A stretch of DNA of 12,480 bases from CAYZXK01 sp964482395 (lineage in GTDB: Bacteria; Planctomycetota; Phycisphaerae; UBA1845; Fen-1342), in assembly GCA_964482395.1 (NCBI GenBank), contig CAYZXK010000115.1, positions 1 to 12,480 on the forward strand, read 5' to 3'. The stretch's first letter is position 1. Every line of letters starts with the position of its first letter. This document shows, one piece after another, positions 6,849 to 12,480 of this stretch. The notes beneath the pieces are model-generated. The model was not told the DNA's origin and searched no databases. It saw only the letters and a list, made by a program, of their open reading frames with translations. Both the position numbers and the translations under genes were made by a program.

Positions 6849-9800
6849 ATGGCGACCACGCTATCCCCCAAACCGGACCATCGACCTGAGCGGGGGTTCG
6901 AACCAGCGGTTGGAAAGCACACCTTCACCGACGCCGTCGTGCGGGTGTTCCTGGAGTCGAACCTCTCGGTCATCCTGATTTTGCTGGCGACCCTGCTCGG
7001 TGTGGCGGCCCTGATCGTCACGCCTCGCGAGGAAGACCCCCAGATCATCGTTCCGCTGGCGGATGTATACGTCAGTTTTCCCGGCCACTCGGCCGCGGAA
7101 GTCGAACAGCTCGTTTCCACGCCGCTGGAGAAGCTGCTGTATCAGATCGACGGCGTCGAGTACGTGTACTCGATGTCCCGCGAGGGACAGGCCATCATCA
7201 CTGTCCGTTATTACGTGGGCGAGGATCGCGAGCGGAGTCTGGTCAAGCTCTACAAACGCATCGACGAGCATGTGGACCTGGTGCCGCCCGGCGTCACCGG
7301 GTGGGTGGTCAAGCCGGTCGAGATCGACGACGTGCCGATCGTCACCCTGACGCTGACCGGGCCGACTGCGGACCAGTATCGGCTGCGTCGGGTGGCCGAG
7401 GAGCTGGTCGAGCGGTTGGCCGCGGTCAAGAACGTGTCGCGGGCCTATGTGGTCGGGGGCCAGCCGCGGACGGTCTATGTCTATCTCGACCCGGATCGGA
7501 TGCAGGCTTATAGCGTCTCGCCGCTGGAGATTCAGCGGGCGGTGGCCGGCGCCAACCTGACGCGGACGGCTGGCGAGCTGGCCCGTCAAGATCGGGTCTA
7601 CCGGGTCGAAGCCGGGCTGGCCCTGGCGCATCCCGACGAGCTGAAGGAGCTGGTGGTCGGAGTATTTGGCGGTCGGCCGGTGTTCCTCAAGGACGTGGCC
7701 GAGGTGCGGGACGGGCCGGCCGAACCGACCAGCTATGTCCGGCACGGCTGGGGGCCGGCCCGCGGATTCATGCATGAGCTCCACTTCCCCGGGGCCCTGG
7801 TCGCGGGCCCGCGCCGAGGCACACCGGCGCCCGAGCAGCAAGCGGACGTGTCACAGCCGGCGGTCACCATTGCCCTGGCCAAGAAGAAAGGCACCAACGC
7901 GGTCTGGGTGGCCAGGGATTTGCTGGCGGCCGCGGAGCGCCTCAAACGCGATGTGGTCCCCGACGATATGGACCTGGTAATCACCCGCAATTACGGGCTG
8001 ACGGCCAATGAGAAAGTAAATGAGCTGGTGGAGGCGTTGGCGGTCGCGATCTTCATCGTCATCGCTCTGCTGACGCTCGGTCTGGGCTGGCGGGAAGCCC
8101 TGATCGTGGCCGTCGCGGTCCCGGTGGTTTTCGGGTTGACTTTGGCGGTAAACCTGCTGCTGGGCTACACGATCAACCGGGTCACCCTTTTCGCGCTGAT
8201 CCTCTCGCTGGGACTGCTGGTCGATGACCCGATCGTAGACGTGGAAAACATCACCCGGCATTTCGCGCTTCGCCGCCGGGCCACTCGAAAGCTGGTGCTG
8301 GAGGCCGTGGCGGAGATTCGCCCGCCGCTGATCACCGCCACCCTGGCCGTGATCGTCTCCTTTCTGCCGATGTTCTTCATCACTGGCATGATGGGCCCGT
8401 ACATGCGGCCGATGGCCCTGAATGTGCCGGTGACCATGGCCATGTCCATGCTGGTGGCGCTCACGATTACGCCTTGGCTTTCGTACCACGTGCTCAAGGG
8501 GCGCTACCGGGGCGAAAGCGGCCGGCCGCCGGGCGATGAAGTCGCGCAGCCGGCCATCCATGAAGCCGAGTACGCCGAGGACCTGGAGGAACTGCGACGG
8601 GGCCGGTTGTATCGGGCATTCTATCCGTTGATGGCCCCGCTGTTGCACTCCCGCAGGGCGGCCTGGGGCTTCTTGGCCGGGATGGTTCTGCTGCTGGTCG
8701 GGACGGCCGGGCTGGCCGCGGTGCGGGCCGTCCCGCTCAAGATGCTCCCCTTCGATAACAAGAACGAGCTGCTGCTGGTGCTGGACTTCGACGAGGGAAC
8801 CACCTTGGAGCGTGCCGATTCGGTGGTCCGCGAGTTCGAACGCTTCCTGGCCGCGGTTCCCGAAGTGACCGACTTCACTGCTTACGTCGGCCTGGCCTCT
8901 CCCATGGATTTCAACGGCCTGGTACGCCATTACTACTTGCGTCGCGGCGAGAATGTCGCCGAGTTGCGGGTAAACCTGGTCGGCAAGAAGCACCGGCGGC
9001 AACAGAGTCACGCCGTCGGGCTGCGACTGCGTGACGAGCTGACCGCGATCGCGGCCCGCGGAGGGGCAACCCTTAAGCTCGTGGAGGTTCCGCCCGGGCC
9101 GCCGGTGATCGCGACGCTGGTGGCCGAAGTCCGCGGCCGCCCGGATCAGACCTACGAGGAACTGATCGCCGCGGCCAAGACTGTCCGGGCCCGGATGGCG
9201 ATCGAACCGGGTGTGGTGGACATCGACGATTCGGTCGAAGCCGACTGGCACAAGCTGCTATTCGTGACCGACAAGGAGAAGGCCGCTCTCCACGGCATAT
9301 CCGTGGCGGACGTGGCCCAGACCATCGAGACGGCTTTGCGGGGGACTTCGCCGGGCGCGGTCCAGCTCGCGGGCGAACGGAACCCGCTGCGCATCGAGCT
9401 GCGACTGCCACGTAGCCTGCGTTCCAGCCCGGCCGACCTGGCACGTCTGTGCGTCAAGGGGCGCGACGGGACGCTGGTACCGCTGGCGGAACTGGGCCGC
9501 TGGGAGACCCGGCCGGTTGACAAGACCATCTACCATAAGAACTTGGAACGGGTGGTACACGTTTTCGCCGACACTGCCGGACGACCGCCCGCAGAATGCG
9601 TGGCCGACATCCTGGCCGATCGACGGAACCACGGAGCCGCCCAGCCCCGAAGCCCCGAATCCCGGGCAAGCTCGGCGCTAAGCCAGGTGGAGTCGACCGC
9701 CGTCGGCAGCGGGTGGGTGGACGATGCCAGGCCGCGGTCACTGACCTGGCGGACATTCCTCAACAGCGGCAGCGGCGTGGCCTGGTCGGTCCCGGAGGGA

Positions 9801-10400
9801 ATTCAGGTCAAGTTCTCCGGCGAAGGCGAATTGCAGATCACACTGGACGTTTTCCGAGATCTAGGGCTGGCTTTCGCCGCCGCTCTGGTGGGCATCTACA
9901 TACTGCTGGTTGCCCAAATGGGCTCGTTCGTGATTCCGATCGTAGTCATGATGGCCATCCCACTGACCGTGATCGGCATCATGCCCGGGTTCTGGCTGCT
10001 GAACCTGCTGGCCGGTGGGCAGGTCGGGCCCTACGCCGATCCGATCCTGTTCACCGCCACCGGCATGATCGGCATGATCGCGCTGGCCGGGATCGTTACC
10101 CGCGACTCGATCATCCTGGTGGACTTCATCCACATTTCACTCCGGCGCGGCCGGCCGCTCTTCGACGCGATCATGGAAAGCCGGGTGGTGCGATTGCGGC
10201 CGATTCTGCTGACTGCCGCGGCCGCCATGCTGGGTGCGGCCCCCATCACCATCGATCCGATCTTCTCGGGGCTGGCCTGGGCGCTGATCTTCGGGCTCTT
10301 CGCTTCGACCGTGTTCACGTTATTCGTCATTCCAGTCGTGTATTGGCTGCTCTACGAGCGCAAGCCGGGCCACGGCCTGCCAGTGAGGGCCGAGGGCTAG
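6849..10400 (+). CDS. RND-superfamily efflux permease (AcrB/CzcA-like inner membrane pump)
   Basis: 1183 residues; typical RND pumps are about 1020-1050. The layout is standard: TM1 (about 38-57), first porter domain (PGHSAAEVEQLVSTPLEKLL at 78-97), TM2-TM6 (about 393-545), second half starting with TM7 (about 604-627), second porter domain, then TM8-TM12 (about 1003-1167). TM4 carries the proton-relay pair D459-D460 in GLLVDDPIVDVENI. At the place of the AcrB TM10 lysine there is R1085 (IVTRDSIILVDF). Extra length lies in linkers near residues 303-336 and 925-960, and in the loop between TM6 and TM7 (about 550-590). It would export an unknown substrate using the proton gradient, normally with an adaptor and an outer membrane channel. 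No such genes adjoin it: mnmG is divergent on the left and the CcsA gene is convergent on the right. The ATG at 6849 follows GGAAGG by only 1 nt, so the start is less certain than the family. Confidence 0.96.
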   Translation: MATTLSPKPDHRPERGFEPAVGKHTFTDAVVRVFLESNLSVILILLATLLGVAALIVTPREEDPQIIVPLADVYVSFPGHSAAEVEQLVSTPLEKLLYQIDGVEYVYSMSREGQAIITVRYYVGEDRERSLVKLYKRIDEHVDLVPPGVTGWVVKPVEIDDVPIVTLTLTGPTADQYRLRRVAEELVERLAAVKNVSRAYVVGGQPRTVYVYLDPDRMQAYSVSPLEIQRAVAGANLTRTAGELARQDRVYRVEAGLALAHPDELKELVVGVFGGRPVFLKDVAEVRDGPAEPTSYVRHGWGPARGFMHELHFPGALVAGPRRGTPAPEQQADVSQPAVTIALAKKKGTNAVWVARDLLAAAERLKRDVVPDDMDLVITRNYGLTANEKVNELVEALAVAIFIVIALLTLGLGWREALIVAVAVPVVFGLTLAVNLLLGYTINRVTLFALILSLGLLVDDPIVDVENITRHFALRRRATRKLVLEAVAEIRPPLITATLAVIVSFLPMFFITGMMGPYMRPMALNVPVTMAMSMLVALTITPWLSYHVLKGRYRGESGRPPGDEVAQPAIHEAEYAEDLEELRRGRLYRAFYPLMAPLLHSRRAAWGFLAGMVLLLVGTAGLAAVRAVPLKMLPFDNKNELLLVLDFDEGTTLERADSVVREFERFLAAVPEVTDFTAYVGLASPMDFNGLVRHYYLRRGENVAELRVNLVGKKHRRQQSHAVGLRLRDELTAIAARGGATLKLVEVPPGPPVIATLVAEVRGRPDQTYEELIAAAKTVRARMAIEPGVVDIDDSVEADWHKLLFVTDKEKAALHGISVADVAQTIETALRGTSPGAVQLAGERNPLRIELRLPRSLRSSPADLARLCVKGRDGTLVPLAELGRWETRPVDKTIYHKNLERVVHVFADTAGRPPAECVADILADRRNHGAAQPRSPESRASSALSQVESTAVGSGWVDDARPRSLTWRTFLNSGSGVAWSVPEGIQVKFSGEGELQITLDVFRDLGLAFAAALVGIYILLVAQMGSFVIPIVVMMAIPLTVIGIMPGFWLLNLLAGGQVGPYADPILFTATGMIGMIALAGIVTRDSIILVDFIHISLRRGRPLFDAIMESRVVRLRPILLTAAAAMLGAAPITIDPIFSGLAWALIFGLFASTVFTLFVIPVVYWLLYERKPGHGLPVRAEG

Positions 10401-10403
10401 GTT

Positions 10404-10421
10404 GTCCCTGCCGAGCAGGAC
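10404..10421. terminator. Hairpin just after the RND stop codon
   Basis: Four bases after the TAG at 10398-10400, GTCCCTGC and GCAGGAC form a 7-bp stem with one bulged C and a CGA loop. No T-tract follows on either strand. It may act as a weak or factor-assisted terminator, or protect the mRNA 3' end. The call is weak. Confidence 0.25.
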
Positions 10422-10556
10422 CTTCCGGCCTGATGCCACGCCAACCCCCTGACGGTCGGGGTGCTGATAAGTTGGGTTCCCGCCAAACGGCGCCCGTATC
10501 GCAGGAATAGTCCACAGCCACTATCAGAACGCGCGGCGTCGGAAAGCGTCCGGATT

Positions 10557-10577
10557 GCCAGCGCTGCCTGGCGTTTT
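10557..10577 (+). terminator. Possible intrinsic terminator for the RND transcript
   Basis: GCCAG (10557-10561) pairs with CTGGC (10568-10572) across a 6-nt loop, followed by GTTTT (10573-10577) on the plus strand. It lies in the 214-bp convergent gap, about 155 bp after the RND stop. The stem is short and the T-run is only four, so this is tentative. The rest of the gap (10401-10614) shows no gene. A second imperfect hairpin sits at 10444-10462 (ACCCC and GGGGT arms). Confidence 0.3.
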
Positions 10578-10614
10578 ACGCTCTGATCTTCATTGCCCGT
10601 TCGCCGAGGGTCAT

Positions 10615-12480
10615 TCAGGCGTAGCTGTGGACGCTGTTGATGAAGAAGTTCACAAAGAACCAGTTGAAGGCCATCATGCCGCAGCCGGCGATCGACAACC
10701 AGGCGGTCCACAGCCCACGGTTGCGTACTACCAGGCGGACATGGATCAGGATGGCGTAAATGATCCAGGTGTTAAGGGCGAAAACTTCCTTCGGATCCCA
10801 GCCCCACGGCCGACCCCAGGAATCGTTGGCCCAGATCGCCCCCATCACGATCCCGCCCACAAACAGCATCACAAAGACCAGATTGAGTATTATCAGGTGG
10901 CTCCAGTCGATGTTGTTGAGCCATTGGGGCAGACCCGGCGAACTGGCCTCATCCCCCGGCAAAGCCCCGGCCAGAATGGGGCGGCGAGAATCCTCGTGAG
11001 GCGCGGCTCCTGGGGAGGCGGTGCCGGGAGCCTCCCTTCGCCAGCGGACCAGATAGTAGCCCACCAGGTAAACCCCGGCCACGACCGCGGCCAGGAAGAT
11101 CAGGGCGTACGAGAAACTGACCAGCACGGTATGGATACGCAACTGGATATGGTCCAAGATCCCGGGAATGGCGCTGAGTTCGCCGCCGGGAAGCACGTAC
11201 CCGGCGATGACCAGGGCCAAAAAGCCGGTGGCCGCCGCCCCGACCAGCAAGATGCGGGTGCGATAAAAGAGTTCGATCAGCAGGGCTGCGGCTATGCCCA
11301 TCCAGGCCGAAGCGACCACGGCCTCGAACATGTTGGCCACCGGAATGCGGCCCAGGATGTACCAGCGTAGTGTCACGCCGTAGCCGTGCCAGCCCAGGCC
11401 GGCTACCAGCAGGATCAAAGTGATTACCCAGGGAACGCGCCACTGGGTGACCAAAGCCCACACGCTGACGATCAGGGCCAGGAAATACAGCAGCCACCCG
11501 CCGGTGAATTTGCCCAGGGCATAGTAGCGGACCTCGGCCTGGCGCTGCTGACGACCGGGATACGCGCCCGGATCGGCCAGGGTGGGCAGAAGCGTCGCCA
11601 GCCGAGTCAGGTAGCTCTGCGCGGCGGCCGGATCGCCGCTCAGCCAGGCGGCCCGCAGGGAGGTCCAGGCTACGCCGACCGCCAGGGCCTGCTCGGCAGT
11701 GACGTTCGGCACGGGGCGCTGGAACTCTCGGGGCAGGGCCGCCCGGGTCAGCCCCAGTTGCGACAACTGCTGGTCCGATAGATTGCCCAGGACCTGCGTG
11801 GGCGTGAACCAGGGGGCCACCGGGTCAGCCTGCGGCTGCGGTACCACCGCGATCAGCCGGTCCAGGTTCTGAGCCATGGCTAGGGCGGTTCGAAGCCGAC
11901 TGGCCGCTCGGCGGGTCAGTACCCGGCTTTCCAAGTTCGCCAAGACTCCGTCGATCGCCGGGTCAGCCAGGTCTCGAAGCGTCAGGCGGCGAATGTCCAA
12001 AACTCTTTGCCGCCGGTCTTCGCTCAGATGGGCGGTCAAGCGGATCAGCAGCCCGGGCTCTTTTACCCGGACCAGTGGCGTGTCCAAGTACGCCTCGCGA
12101 TTGAAGAGCCACTCCAGCAGCGAAGCCAGCGGAGTGAGGCCGGGCAGATGCTCGCTACCGGTGATGGCCGAAAACGATTCGCGAGCCAGCGAATCCAAGG
12201 TCTTGTAGCGACCGGCATCCTGAACCACGATCAGCCGGGCCTCGGTCCAGTCGACTTGACGATCCATCCAAGCGGCGCGCTGCGAGGCCGGGTAGGGGGC
12301 CTCCGTCCGGCTGCACGCCGTCAACCCTGCCAGCAGTGCCAGAGCCATAATCAGACCGGGTACCGCGCCGGCCAGGGGCTGGCCGGCCGGCCGCGTCTGG
12401 GGCCCGGCCCGCCGGAGTGATCTCCTCAGCAACACCGGCTTCACGTAGAACGCGTACAGGCAGCCAAGGGTCACCAGAAT
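10615..12480 (-). CDS. ccsA: System II cytochrome c assembly protein CcsA (ResC-like), probably C-terminal part of a ResB-CcsA fusion; 5' end beyond right edge
   Basis: The minus frame is open to the edge (621 codons). A GTG at 12474 exists, but the codons before it continue the same hydrophobic stretch, so it is unlikely to be the start. Numbering from that GTG, residues 1-19 (TLGCLYAFYVKPVLLRR) look like the last helix of a ResB domain. A second helix (39-53) ends in LTAC. A large extracytoplasmic domain follows with VVQDAGRYKTLDSLARES (83-100), a pattern I associate with CcsA fusions of Planctomycetota and Bacteroidota. The CcsA core starts near 325: GRIPVANMFEAVV (375-387), H448, the tryptophan-rich heme-handling motif ANDSWGRPWGWDPKE (549-563), H578 and the terminal HSYA with H616. 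CcsA handles heme and, with ResB, attaches it to CXXCH motifs of exported c-type cytochromes. It is convergent with the RND gene; its upstream neighbours lie outside the window. Confidence 0.93.
   Translation of the reverse strand: MLVTLGCLYAFYVKPVLLRRSLRRAGPQTRPAGQPLAGAVPGLIMALALLAGLTACSRTEAPYPASQRAAWMDRQVDWTEARLIVVQDAGRYKTLDSLARESFSAITGSEHLPGLTPLASLLEWLFNREAYLDTPLVRVKEPGLLIRLTAHLSEDRRQRVLDIRRLTLRDLADPAIDGVLANLESRVLTRRAASRLRTALAMAQNLDRLIAVVPQPQADPVAPWFTPTQVLGNLSDQQLSQLGLTRAALPREFQRPVPNVTAEQALAVGVAWTSLRAAWLSGDPAAAQSYLTRLATLLPTLADPGAYPGRQQRQAEVRYYALGKFTGGWLLYFLALIVSVWALVTQWRVPWVITLILLVAGLGWHGYGVTLRWYILGRIPVANMFEAVVASAWMGIAAALLIELFYRTRILLVGAAATGFLALVIAGYVLPGGELSAIPGILDHIQLRIHTVLVSFSYALIFLAAVVAGVYLVGYYLVRWRREAPGTASPGAAPHEDSRRPILAGALPGDEASSPGLPQWLNNIDWSHLIILNLVFVMLFVGGIVMGAIWANDSWGRPWGWDPKEVFALNTWIIYAILIHVRLVVRNRGLWTAWLSIAGCGMMAFNWFFVNFFINSVHSYA

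Noticed and set aside
6037..6978. A 313-codon plus-strand frame spanning the mnmG start and the divergent gap
   Set aside because: Most of it is antisense to the conserved MnmG N-terminus, and it overlaps the RND start in another frame. No domain is recognisable.
7851..9251. A 466-codon minus-strand open frame
   Set aside because: It is fully opposite the RND gene and is Q, R, H and D rich without domains. The same reasoning removes the minus frame at 6861-7841.
10555..11370. A 271-codon plus-strand frame
   Set aside because: It is antisense to the conserved CcsA core including the tryptophan-rich motif, and the product has no recognisable features.

Overview
The window is GC-rich (about two thirds G+C by eye) and densely coded. 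It looks like a chromosomal segment from a Planctomycetota-type bacterium. That assignment is inference. It rests on the AsmA-like envelope protein, the response regulator with its DNA-binding domain in front of the receiver domain, and the system II cytochrome c assembly protein whose frame looks like a ResB-CcsA fusion. I see no tRNA, rRNA, CRISPR array, insertion sequence or phage gene.

Left part (1-4840, minus strand): a compact regulatory unit read right to left. A promoter (4812-4840) lies directly after the mnmG stop codon. It is followed by a leader of about 150 nt with a long stem (4691-4748), then a response regulator with an N-terminal MerR/excisionase-type helix-turn-helix (4653-4051), then a soluble HDOD-GAF-like-histidine kinase (about 4037-1761), then an AsmA-like membrane-anchored protein that runs off the left edge (1703-1). 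The kinase and regulator are almost certainly partners. The AsmA-like protein follows 57 bp after the kinase and is probably co-transcribed.

Middle (4843-10400): mnmG, a tRNA wobble-uridine modification enzyme, is on the minus strand. It is divergent, across 113 bp, from a large RND-superfamily efflux permease on the plus strand. The pump appears monocistronic: no adaptor protein or outer membrane channel gene is adjacent.

Right part (10401-12480): a 214-bp convergent junction with two weak hairpins, then a CcsA-type cytochrome c assembly protein on the minus strand. Its frame is open through the right edge and begins with what looks like the last membrane helix of a ResB domain.

Nothing here is a clearly new system. 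The points most worth a second look are the structured leader with competing pairings upstream of the regulator-kinase unit, the HDOD-kinase that keeps its HD metal-type residues, and the ResB-CcsA fusion frame with an internal lipobox-like sequence.
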